DNA from: Sunxiuqinia sp963974515
Lineage (GTDB): Bacteria; Bacteroidota; Bacteroidia; Bacteroidales; Prolixibacteraceae
Direction of reading: 5' to 3'
Assembly: GCF_963974515.1 (NCBI RefSeq)
Contig: NZ_CAXBDD010000007.1
Coordinates: 1 to 64,000, forward strand
Length of the DNA: 64,000 bases
The stretch's first letter is position 1; each line of letters begins with the position of its first letter. A program made the translations under genes and the position numbers. The notes under the pieces are model-generated. The model was not told the DNA's origin. It ran no database searches and saw only the letters and a program-made list of their open reading frames with translations. Positions 15,876-23,587 of the stretch are shown here, in pieces.

Positions 15876-18800
15876 TTATTGTTTTATCAGTTTAATTGCA
15901 TCGGCCACCACCATACGGGCTTCCGACTGGTTTGTTAATTCTATTTTTGCCGTATCGGGCGAAAAGTAGTAACCACCTAAATAGTTCCAACCGGCCTCTG
16001 CTGTTTTCAGGTCAACCAATGCCTCTTCATCGCCATCGTCGTGATGCACAATGAAATGATATTCGCCACCATCATCGCCGCGGCGGCCACGGCCTTCTTC
16101 TTTGTAAATATGGGCATAGACCTGATAAAAGCCTTCTTCGGCGATCGGGACATTCCATGTAGCGACTTTTTCGCCTTCGCCCGAGCGCAGATAGTAAGCC
16201 GAACGGATGTAAGCACCATAAAAACTGGAATGGGTGGTTAGTGTCCAGTTTCGTGGTGCACGCCAGCCCGAAAAACCCGAATATTTACTCGTGCTTTCTT
16301 CCTCTTTGATAAGCAGCTTGCGCAATAAGCTGGTTTCATCCTCTCCAACCACGACAAAACCTGGATCTTCATTGTCCAAAATGATCTCATTGTCCTCGGC
16401 AATACGAACGGGTCGATCTACAATGCTTTCACCCTCATAGGGAACCGCTTTTTTATCTTCTTCAATATTGTCGAGCGGAAAACGGATTTCGGAAGGAATA
16501 TTTTTCGAAGTGAGCGTGTTGATGTTTGCACCCCGCGGGGTACCGCTGAGCAAATAGCTAACTTCCTTGGTTTGGTTTCCTTGCAGATGAATCAATTTAT
16601 TGATGGTTTCGGACGAACCGCCACCGCCTCCAAACCGACCCGGGCCTCCGCCCAAGCGAAATTCCACCGAAATAATCCCTTCCACATCTTCGGTATTGCT
16701 CACTTTAAATTTGACCATGGTTTTCAGTTGGTCACCATCCAACACATTCACAGCATTAACACTTCCGACCAAAAATGCCGGCAAACGGGTACTGCTGAAC
16801 CAACCTTCCATGTAAGGAATCAGGTCAATGCCAAATTCATCCAGAATAGCATCGTTAAAATCTCGAATGCTCGAAGCTCTAAATTTGACACCCCGCAAAT
16901 AATCGTACAGAAAGTCTTCAAAAGCTTCTTCCTCCGCTTTGCGTTTAATAATGGAAAATAAGGCTTTGCCTTTTAGCTGAATAACATTGTCTACGATCTG
17001 TTTATGGGCGGGATCATCCAGAATCTCTTCAAAACTTTGAGACAACAAAGCCAGGTTCCCCTGTTCATCCTCAGACATCCCTTGCAAGTCGCGCATCCAC
17101 CCCATACCCGGATTGGCGGTTGCTTGCTTCTTATAAGCTTCAAACACCCGGTCGGCCACCGGCCAGCGATCGGAACGAATATAAAAAGCATAGTTATAGA
17201 AGAGCGGGAAGGCATAAAAGGGATTTTGCTTCTCCTCAATCTGCACTTCGCCCTGCGAACGGCTAAAGTCGGGCCGGCCCTGCTCCTGGGTAAAGGTTGC
17301 CAGAAAATTTTGTAACACCCGGATCTTTTTTTCTTCTGTTGTCAGGTTCTCATCATCGCGACCACCCCATCGGCGTCGTTGATCCATGCGCCCGTAAAAG
17401 TCGGCTTCATCAATCAGCAGGCCTTTTTCGGGATATAAAATCATTTCGGGTTGAATTTGCTCACGGGCACCGCTTAAGACGCGTTCATAGGAATAAAACT
17501 GAATGGGAACTTCAACCAGAGAAAAACGCTCAAAGGGATAATATAAATCCACATTTCGTTCAAAATCCTGGATTGCCTCCGTAATGATTCCGGGAATCGT
17601 GTCTTTTATTTCTTCAAAAAATTCAGAAAAATAATCATGCCCCTTCCGGTAGTAGATGCTGAACTCCAGCCCGTCAATTTCCTTGTTCATCCGCTCGTAA
17701 GCGCCAATAGCCAGCGAAATCTGGGATTGCGCATGCGAGTTGCTAAATACAAAGCGGTTGCCGTCCTCTTCAACGGTTCCCTGCGAAACAGCGGTTAGGC
17801 CCGGGCGGGTATTCACTTCGAGCCTGTAGTTGCTAAACTGGCGCGACAGCCATTGTTTGTTTTTCACGCCAAAACCTGCGCCGGGAATCGGATACCAGTT
17901 GTTTTCGCGGGTCAGCAGCACATAGTCGGGGGTAATAAAAGCGTGGCGCTTATCAATTTGGTACATGAAATTGCGATAGGCTTCCTGCCGGGTTTCATCA
18001 TCGATATCCAGAAAACAAGCCGCTTCATTAATATTGCCGTCATACGAAAAAACGAACGTTAACTGCTCACCAGGCTCCACCTTCAAGCCAGTCAATTCAA
18101 TCAGGCCGAGCTTGCGCTCAAACGCTTGTTCCTTTCCGTTAACAATTAGTCGATTCAATTTCAATCCGGGGTTCAGGCTGAACAAAACGGTTGACAAGGT
18201 TTCATTTCCGTCATTTCGTGCTTCCAGCCTGGCCTCGCATGCAATACTCTCACCCTGATGAGTGAGCTGAATGTCGTAGTCTGAAATGGCCAGTTGCTTC
18301 ACATCCAGGAATTGATCATTCAGGCTGATCATTTCCTCACGCTGGTCCTGATTCTTCAAAAAGGAACCTATATGCAAACTTCCAAGGTAAATGCCTCCGG
18401 ACAGGGCAATCGTCCCAAATATGAACGAAAAGATGCGCATCGAATCTGAATGCGGCAGACGGCGTAAAAGCAAGATGGTATAAAAAATAAACCCTAGGCC
18501 CAAGCAAAAATACATGCCCCGGTGGATCAAAATGGTCTGTAAGTTTCCGAATCCAACGAAATCGGAAAATGTTAGCGGGATGTTAAAAGCCATGTAATCG
18601 AACAAGTAATACACCTTATCTTGAAGATAAAACAAGGAAATAGCCACATAGCCCAGCAACACCACAAAGGTAACGGCCTGGTTCCGAATTAATGACATGA
18701 TCAGAAAAGAAAGCCCCATAATAAAAATCAGGGTTGGCACACTAATCACCAGGAAATAAGCACCATAAGCCAACCAGTTCACCGATGTATTTTTGGTAAT

Positions 18801-19208
18801 CAAATTAAAAATCAAGGCAATCGAAAGAATGATCAGGTTCAGCACGATAAAGACAACAAGGTTACCCAGCGTTTTTCCGATGACATATTCGCCGTTGGTC
18901 ATCGGTCGCATGTAGATCACTTCGGTGGTGTCCAGCTTTTTATCACGTTTCAGAAAGTCAGACGCCAGAAAAATTGCAATCACCGCCTGAACCACGTTTA
19001 GAAACAGCAGATTGGTATAGGGAATAATGGATGGCAGCCCCTTGATCGCCCATTGTCCGGCACCTCCGTTTGATTCGATCAGGACACCAAAGTTGAAAAA
19101 TGAAAGAAAGACCATCGCCAGAATAGCGAAAATCCGAAAAAACCAGCTTCGTAATAAGGTTTTGGTTTCGTAATGAGCTATTGATCGGATGTTATGGATT
19201 GAAATCAT
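15876..19208 (-). CDS. ABC permease with degenerate M1-peptidase-like region and golvesin-like C-terminal domain
   Basis: A 1,110-residue protein of unusual build. Residues 1-290 hold about seven or eight membrane helices of an ABC-2 permease. About 300-840 resemble the permease/M1-aminopeptidase family: a beta-rich part, then YPFERFSLVEVPIQFYSYER (about 555-575) and a helical region. No HExxH zinc motif exists anywhere in the protein, and the GAMEN-like site reads SGAREQ, so it is probably a non-enzymatic receptor or chaperone domain. A glycine-rich loop follows (about 852-866). Residues about 942-1110 match the golvesin/Xly-like domain: an opening VDN-like LDNEDPGF, a central ATWNVPIAEEGFYQVYA, and a closing GGYYFSPDTAKIELTN...VVADAIKL. 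The gene starts 18 bases after an ABC ATPase gene, its likely motor. The domain split is by pattern; borders are approximate. Confidence 0.85.
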   Translation of the reverse strand: MISIHNIRSIAHYETKTLLRSWFFRIFAILAMVFLSFFNFGVLIESNGGAGQWAIKGLPSIIPYTNLLFLNVVQAVIAIFLASDFLKRDKKLDTTEVIYMRPMTNGEYVIGKTLGNLVVFIVLNLIILSIALIFNLITKNTSVNWLAYGAYFLVISVPTLIFIMGLSFLIMSLIRNQAVTFVVLLGYVAISLFYLQDKVYYLFDYMAFNIPLTFSDFVGFGNLQTILIHRGMYFCLGLGFIFYTILLLRRLPHSDSMRIFSFIFGTIALSGGIYLGSLHIGSFLKNQDQREEMISLNDQFLDVKQLAISDYDIQLTHQGESIACEARLEARNDGNETLSTVLFSLNPGLKLNRLIVNGKEQAFERKLGLIELTGLKVEPGEQLTFVFSYDGNINEAACFLDIDDETRQEAYRNFMYQIDKRHAFITPDYVLLTRENNWYPIPGAGFGVKNKQWLSRQFSNYRLEVNTRPGLTAVSQGTVEEDGNRFVFSNSHAQSQISLAIGAYERMNKEIDGLEFSIYYRKGHDYFSEFFEEIKDTIPGIITEAIQDFERNVDLYYPFERFSLVEVPIQFYSYERVLSGAREQIQPEMILYPEKGLLIDEADFYGRMDQRRRWGGRDDENLTTEEKKIRVLQNFLATFTQEQGRPDFSRSQGEVQIEEKQNPFYAFPLFYNYAFYIRSDRWPVADRVFEAYKKQATANPGMGWMRDLQGMSEDEQGNLALLSQSFEEILDDPAHKQIVDNVIQLKGKALFSIIKRKAEEEAFEDFLYDYLRGVKFRASSIRDFNDAILDEFGIDLIPYMEGWFSSTRLPAFLVGSVNAVNVLDGDQLKTMVKFKVSNTEDVEGIISVEFRLGGGPGRFGGGGGSSETINKLIHLQGNQTKEVSYLLSGTPRGANINTLTSKNIPSEIRFPLDNIEEDKKAVPYEGESIVDRPVRIAEDNEIILDNEDPGFVVVGEDETSLLRKLLIKEEESTSKYSGFSGWRAPRNWTLTTHSSFYGAYIRSAYYLRSGEGEKVATWNVPIAEEGFYQVYAHIYKEEGRGRRGDDGGEYHFIVHHDDGDEEALVDLKTAEAGWNYLGGYYFSPDTAKIELTNQSEARMVVADAIKLIKQ

Positions 19209-19226
19209 GGGTTCAGGAATTGAGGG

Positions 19227-20120
19227 TTAGATAGCTGTCCATTGGTTTAACTGACTTTCCATAAAATAAACGTAGGCATGCTCAAGATTTGGGTCAATGT
19301 TGTGCCCGGAATAGCCATTAATCTCATCAGCCACCACTTGAATTTCCCACCCTTCGCTGGTAGGAACATTGGAAATGACCGGATACTTTTCGTTGATTTC
19401 CTGGTACTCTGATTCAGTAGCATGGATCAGCCAGACTTTACCAACACACTGTTCAACCAGTTCGTCAGGCGAACCACTGTAAGCCAATTCTCCACGGTTG
19501 AGCAAAGCCATGTTTTTACACGTGCTGGAGATATCGCCAACAATATGGGTCGACAGGATAATGATCACGTCATTGGTTGAAATGGCAGACAACAGATTGC
19601 GAAAGCGGATGCGTTCCTCGGGATCCAAACCCGTGGTTGGTTCATCAACAATAATGATTTGCGGACTATTGATCAAAGCCTGAGCTATTCCCAACCGACG
19701 CTTCATTCCTCCCGACAATCGGTTGGCCTGACGGTCGCGCGCCTCAAACAAGCCTACTTCCTCCAACATTTTATCAACCGCACTGGCCCGTTCTTTCCCC
19801 GATTTCATTCCGGCCAAGCGCGCCGCATAATCCAAGAATTCGTAGGTGGTCAACTGAGAGAAAAAACGAAAGTCCTGGGGCAAATACCCCAGCATTTTGC
19901 GAATTTCTTTTCGGTTCTTCACCAAATCGTAGCCATTGACGGTTACTTTTCCATGGCTCGGCTTCATTAAAGTCACCAAAATGCGCATCAAACTTGATTT
20001 TCCGGCTCCGTTGGGGCCCAGCAAACCAAACATCCCATTCTCAATTTCCAGATGTACATTGTTCAGTGCCCGGTTCCCGTTCGGATAGATTTTGCTCAGT
20101 TGATCAATCGTAATTTTCAC
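19227..20120 (-). CDS. ABC transporter ATP-binding protein
   Basis: A 297-residue stand-alone ATPase and the first gene of the leftward cluster. Motifs in order: A-loop strand QLSKIY, Walker A GLLGPNGAGKSS, Q-loop YLPQDF, signature LSGGMKRR, Walker B IIIVDEPTTGLDP, H-loop STHI. It resembles the ATPase domain at the C-terminus of the RND fusion throughout (shared GMFGLLGPNGAGKS, GYLPQ, EFLDYA-type stretch and ERIRFRNLL), so the two probably arose by duplication. Its C-terminal 70 residues form an accessory domain after the ATPase core. The next gene, 18 bases away, is the large ABC permease, its likely partner. Confidence 0.94.
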   Translation of the reverse strand: MKITIDQLSKIYPNGNRALNNVHLEIENGMFGLLGPNGAGKSSLMRILVTLMKPSHGKVTVNGYDLVKNRKEIRKMLGYLPQDFRFFSQLTTYEFLDYAARLAGMKSGKERASAVDKMLEEVGLFEARDRQANRLSGGMKRRLGIAQALINSPQIIIVDEPTTGLDPEERIRFRNLLSAISTNDVIIILSTHIVGDISSTCKNMALLNRGELAYSGSPDELVEQCVGKVWLIHATESEYQEINEKYPVISNVPTSEGWEIQVVADEINGYSGHNIDPNLEHAYVYFMESQLNQWTAI

Positions 20121-20172
20121 AGTAATATATTTCGTTTAGCTTAGTAGACTCTTATTTTTTCCAAACGTTTAA

Positions 20173-20403
20173 CTCATTGGAACAGCATATGAAAAAGAAG
20201 TTACAATAAGGTCTGAAAAAATTGATCGAATATTGAAAAACGCTACCAAATCGCCTCATTTTTTAGACGAAATAGGAAAACTAATCGACCAAGTCCCGGT
20301 AATATTCCAACCTCCATCCAAAAAGCACAGCGCTATTGTGAAAGTAATTCCACAAAATTCAAGATTATTCTACATCCGGCTGGGCTCTGGCCTTTTAGCC
20401 TAA
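20173..20403 (+). pseudogene. Possible remnant open frame without a start codon
   Basis: A 76-codon frame runs from just after a TAA (20170-20172) to a TAA at 20401-20403. It has no ATG, GTG or TTG near its beginning, yet the translation looks protein-like: charged helices such as SEKIDRILKNATKSPHF, then PSKKHSAIVKVI and a final FYIRLGSGLLA. It may be the 3' end of a decayed gene. It could also be chance, and I could not assign a family. Confidence 0.25.
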
Positions 20404-20539
20404 ACCCCTGCATAATCCCCACAACATCAACATATCCAGCCATTAACAAAAACAAAAAAAACAACCTGGCATGGTATTCCTTGTTCCATTAACTGTTGAT
20501 TGTCGTTTTCCGCGTCAACTCAATGAAGCGGAACATGAC

Positions 20540-20579
20540 AATCAGAAAAATATAAGTTAAATCAGAAAAATAGGAGTTA
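20540..20579 (+). repeat. Tandem 20-bp duplication carrying the ribosome binding site
   Basis: Two adjacent 20-base copies begin AATCAGAAAAATA and end AGTTA, differing at only two positions. Those two differences turn TATAAG into TAGGAG, so only the copy next to the gene contains a GGAG ribosome-binding sequence, a suitable distance before the ATG at 20582. Shine-Dalgarno sites are uncommon in this phylum, so the site helps fix the start. Confidence 0.7.
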
Positions 20580-20581
20580 TT

Positions 20582-21286
20582 ATGAATTGGAAAAGAAAAT
20601 TGAGCCGAATTTACACAACACTAATAGCGTCATTTATTTTAGTGGCCGGAGCTTTTACAGCGACCGCACAAAATGATGACATGAAGTACGATGAGCTGGA
20701 AAAGATGCAGGACCACATGGAAGGCTACCTGTTTGAGGTTTATGAGTTGGTGGGCGACTATCCAAGTTTCGGTTATGAATACGTCTATCACGATGGTCAT
20801 CTCGACCGGGTAATGGTATCGGGCATTGACGACCCGGCAACCAAAAAAGAGGTTGCAGAGCTTATGCACAAGTTTAGAAGTGCGAAGGACGACATGAAAA
20901 ATTACTGCACACGCGTAGGTATCTACTATGCGCCAGAGCAGGAAGCTGAGCCAAAGATGGGCTATGAATCCTTTAGAGAGGAAGTGAGAGAAAATCTGAA
21001 CTATCCGGAAAGAGCAGAGAATTTCGGTGTTGAAGGTACGGTGTACGTGAAGTTTATTGTTGAAAAAGATGGTGAAGTATCGTTTGTTACCGCAGACCAT
21101 GCCATTGATTCACCGTACGAACAACGTGTCGACAGGCTGGAAGAAGTAGCCATTACTGCCGTGGAAGATGTTGATGCTGAATGGGAGCCCGCCATTGTAG
21201 ATGGGGCAATTGTTGACTCATGGGCTGTCATCCCGGTAACATTTGATTTCCAGAAAAATCCGGCGTTGCCAGCTCTCATTCGATAA
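20582..21286 (+). CDS. Secreted protein with TonB C-terminal domain
   Basis: A 234-residue protein with a Sec signal peptide ending near FTATAQ and a C-terminal TonB_C-type domain (about residues 140-225). The family features are NLNYPERAENFGVEGTVYVKFIVEKDGEVS and EAVEDVDAEWEPAIVDG-like strands, with final VPVTFDFQ-like residues (IPVTFDFQ). Unlike true energy transducers it has no lasting N-terminal membrane anchor and no proline-rich spacer, so the domain is probably periplasmic and acts as a binding module. The middle (residues 35-130) is helical and unrecognised. A GGAG ribosome-binding site supports this start. Confidence 0.8.
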   Translation: MNWKRKLSRIYTTLIASFILVAGAFTATAQNDDMKYDELEKMQDHMEGYLFEVYELVGDYPSFGYEYVYHDGHLDRVMVSGIDDPATKKEVAELMHKFRSAKDDMKNYCTRVGIYYAPEQEAEPKMGYESFREEVRENLNYPERAENFGVEGTVYVKFIVEKDGEVSFVTADHAIDSPYEQRVDRLEEVAITAVEDVDAEWEPAIVDGAIVDSWAVIPVTFDFQKNPALPALIR

Positions 21287-21388
21287 TAATATGCACAACA
21301 ATAATCCAAGGTTGTTCCAATCGGAGCAGCCTTTGGTTCTTTGCAGCGTGAAACGAACAGTAATTATTATCTCTAAAAATAAAAAACT

Positions 21389-22339
21389 ATGAAAGAATTT
21401 TTCACGATCGATTTTTGGGAGACTTTTACCTCAAGTCTAGCGGGATGGATCATCACCGAATTACCGGCCATTATCATCTTGGTTGTCCTTTTAATAATTG
21501 CACTCAAAGTAAGCAGTTTCACGCTTAGAAAATTGAAAAAAGCCCTGGCCCACAAAACCGTGCATCAAACCGATGAACCCAACCTTGAGGTTGAAAAACG
21601 CCTCAACACGCTGATGGGAATCGTTAAAAAAGGGGTTGCTATAATCATTTGGACCATGTTCATTATGATCTTTCTGAAAAAAATCAACATCGACATTGCC
21701 CCAATTTTAGCAGGTGCCGGTATCATTGGTTTAGCTGTGGGTTTCGGAGCGCAGGAGCTTGTTCGCGATTTCATTTCCGGTTTCTTTATTTTGTTCGAAA
21801 ACCAGATTCGAACGGGTGATGTGGCGATTATCAACGGAACCGGCGGCCTGGTTGAAAAAATTGAACTTCGAACGATCACACTCCGCGATTTGTCTGGTGT
21901 TGTCCATGTCTTCCAAAACGGGAAAATCAATACCGTTTCAAACATGACTAAAGAATGGTCCGCCATGGTGTTCGACATTGGCGTTGCCTACAAGGAAGAC
22001 ATCGACCAAGTGATGCAAATTATGAAAGACGTTTCGGAAGATTTACGCAACGACGACAATTTTAAAGACTCAATTCTTGAGCCGATGGAAATTTTCGGCC
22101 TGGATAGTTTTGGAGATAGCGCACTGGTTGTGAAAGGTCGAATAAAGACCAAGCCCATTCAACAGTGGACTGTAGGACGGGAATACCGGAAGCGATTGAA
22201 AATCGCCTTCGACAAACACAACATCGAAATTCCATTCCCACATCAAACAATTTACTGGGGCGAGGAGATTGATCCGCTCAAATTATCGATGGACAACACA
22301 CTTAAAGTGACAGAGACAAAATCATCATCAAAAGAATAA
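21389..22339 (+). CDS. MscS-family small-conductance mechanosensitive channel
   Basis: A 316-residue inner-membrane channel that opens under membrane tension. It has three membrane segments; the pore helix is visible as GAGIIGLAVGFGAQELVRDFISGFFILFENQ, followed by the beta domain start RTGDVAIINGTGGLVEKIELRTITLRD, the hallmark of MscS. The C-terminal alpha/beta domain ends at IEIPFPHQTIYWG, after which a short polar tail remains. A strong terminator follows 85 bases downstream. Confidence 0.95.
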   Translation: MKEFFTIDFWETFTSSLAGWIITELPAIIILVVLLIIALKVSSFTLRKLKKALAHKTVHQTDEPNLEVEKRLNTLMGIVKKGVAIIIWTMFIMIFLKKINIDIAPILAGAGIIGLAVGFGAQELVRDFISGFFILFENQIRTGDVAIINGTGGLVEKIELRTITLRDLSGVVHVFQNGKINTVSNMTKEWSAMVFDIGVAYKEDIDQVMQIMKDVSEDLRNDDNFKDSILEPMEIFGLDSFGDSALVVKGRIKTKPIQQWTVGREYRKRLKIAFDKHNIEIPFPHQTIYWGEEIDPLKLSMDNTLKVTETKSSSKE

Positions 22340-22423
22340 CAATAAAGGTTGATTGGCTTTGGATTCCAACTGCAATCATCAATGCTTTCCGTCAATCAAT
22401 CAAATCTGCGTGAAGGTAGATAG

Positions 22424-22454
22424 AAAGCTGACCGGATTAACCGGTCAGCTTTTT
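22424..22454 (+). terminator. Rho-independent terminator after the mscS-type gene
   Basis: A perfect 12-bp stem (AAAGCTGACCGG paired with CCGGTCAGCTTT) with a five-base loop, followed by a run of T. Confidence 0.92.
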
Positions 22455-22531
22455 TAATTGATCCTGAGTGAGTGCTGTCAACAAACCCGAAAATAATCAT
22501 CGTGTCACAAAAACTTTAAACTATTTCTTCA

Positions 22532-22735
22532 TTTCTAAAAAGTCGCTCTGCCTTTATTAGAATAACTTATTTATTTACACGAACTTATACCTATTTTAGT
22601 AAAACAAGTGCTTGTTCTAATAAAACTATAGCGTATTCTAGCAGAACTATTAACTGTTCCTGCAAATTTGAGAATCACTTTTACAAAACTAATAGTCCTT
22701 TTTTCAAAACGATTTACATTCTTACCCAACCGTCA
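22532..22735. repeat. Degenerate tandem array with strict 21-bp phasing
   Basis: About nine diverged units, each beginning with a T-rich tract and holding an AAC-type core (AAAAC, AGAAC, CGAAC). The final C of the core falls at 22584, 22605, 22626, 22647, 22689 and 22710: steps of exactly 21, with one diverged unit at about 22668 (step of 42), and a step of 20 to 22730. Two helical turns per unit puts all cores on one face of the DNA. Neither strand keeps a long open frame across it. Confidence 0.65.
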
Positions 22736-22776
22736 GAAGCTGAACCCAACCATATTGCCCCCTTTGGGTTTCTGGC

Positions 22777-23448
22777 TTATTCGTCTTCTTCAATGATAAT
22801 TTCATCTTCAAATTCTTGTGACTGATCTTCGTGCTTTTTGCGAATAATCTCTATTTTCTCGCGCCCACCGCTTAGGTCTTTCTTCTTATACGAAATCACG
22901 CCAGGGTCGTCCAAGTGAATGACCATCTTGTCATCGGGATGCCGATCCAAATACTGAATTCGCATGGGTGGGTAAGGAGCCTTTGGCACATGAACAAATG
23001 CCCGACCATGTCGAAAATGCCTGTTTGGTGCTACTGGTCCATCGCCCCGCCGGATCATCATCCTTGTCCGAAGCGAATCACACTCAAAAAGACTGTCTCT
23101 CATCATGATTCGGTTTCCCCGGTGATGCATAAACGGCCGATCGCCCGGACCAAAAACAAATACCTCTTCGTTTTCACCGTCCGAAAATTCATATCGAAAA
23201 CGATTCAACTTTCTTTGCAAGTTCGAATCCAGTTGGCACGGCAGGTTCAGTTCATCCATCCAGGCAAAATCAGTTTCATCAGTTGATATCAGCGTATCCA
23301 ACACGATTCGTTCTCCATTTACAACCTTCACCATTTTTACACGTCGTTGTTTTTCCGGTTGCTCATCGGTTTGTGCCGTCACCAAAACAGTTGGCATCAG
23401 CAAGAAAATAACCAGTACCCATCGGCTAATCTTTAAATTTGTTTTCAT
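22777..23448 (-). CDS. Hypothetical exported protein divergent from a two-component system
   Basis: No family recognised. The start is set at MKTNLKISRW, with in-frame ATGs 9 and 30 bases earlier as alternatives. A Sec signal peptide ends near VLVTAQ. The mature part, about 200 residues, is rich in Arg, His, Met, Asp and Glu, and has a very acidic C-terminus (EDEIIIEEDE). Met/His-rich stretches (RPFMHHRGNRIMMRD) could bind metal, which is speculation. It is transcribed away from a histidine kinase gene, and the shared intergenic region contains a four-copy direct repeat, so it is a likely target of that regulator. Similar placement of a small exported protein beside a sensor is seen in stress systems such as CpxP/CpxA. 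Confidence 0.6.
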   Translation of the reverse strand: MKTNLKISRWVLVIFLLMPTVLVTAQTDEQPEKQRRVKMVKVVNGERIVLDTLISTDETDFAWMDELNLPCQLDSNLQRKLNRFRYEFSDGENEEVFVFGPGDRPFMHHRGNRIMMRDSLFECDSLRTRMMIRRGDGPVAPNRHFRHGRAFVHVPKAPYPPMRIQYLDRHPDDKMVIHLDDPGVISYKKKDLSGGREKIEIIRKKHEDQSQEFEDEIIIEEDE

Positions 23449-23510
23449 CTGTATCATTTTAAATTGATTTCTATGCAAACAAAGGTAGGATGAGAGGCAG
23501 GCACTTCTCA

Positions 23511-23547
23511 GTTAAGGTCTGGTTAAAATCTGTTAAGGGAAAGTTAA
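23511..23547 (+). promoter_or_regulatory. Four GTTAA direct repeats, likely OmpR-type regulator operator
   Basis: GTTAA occurs at 23511, 23522, 23532 and 23543, giving steps of 11, 10 and 11 bases. Direct repeats spaced by one helical turn are the usual binding pattern of OmpR/PhoB-family regulators (for example the CpxR box). The array lies between the exported-protein gene and the histidine kinase gene, whose partner regulator belongs to that family. Confidence 0.65.
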
Positions 23548-23575
23548 AGTCAAAAAAGGCCCGACTTGAAATAAT

Positions 23576-23583
23576 TATCTTTG
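23576..23583 (+). promoter_or_regulatory. -7 box TATCTTTG directly before the histidine kinase gene
   Basis: TATCTTTG matches TAnnTTTG and ends only four bases before the ATG at 23588. If used, transcription would begin at or very near the start codon, giving a leaderless or nearly leaderless mRNA. The GTTAA repeats lie immediately upstream. Confidence 0.6.
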
Positions 23584-23587
23584 ACAA

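Larger units (their letters stand above)
20121..20581. other. Divergent intergenic region upstream of the efflux cluster
   Basis: About 460 bases between the leftward efflux cluster and the rightward TonB-C gene. It should hold the cluster promoter, but I see no convincing TAnnTTTG box for it. It contains an open frame without a normal start (20173-20403) and a tandem 20-bp repeat next to the TonB-C gene. Confidence 0.5.

Noticed and set aside
22532..22735. The 21-bp array as a CRISPR array
   Set aside because: There are no constant repeats with unique spacers; each unit is diverged along its whole length and no cas gene is near.
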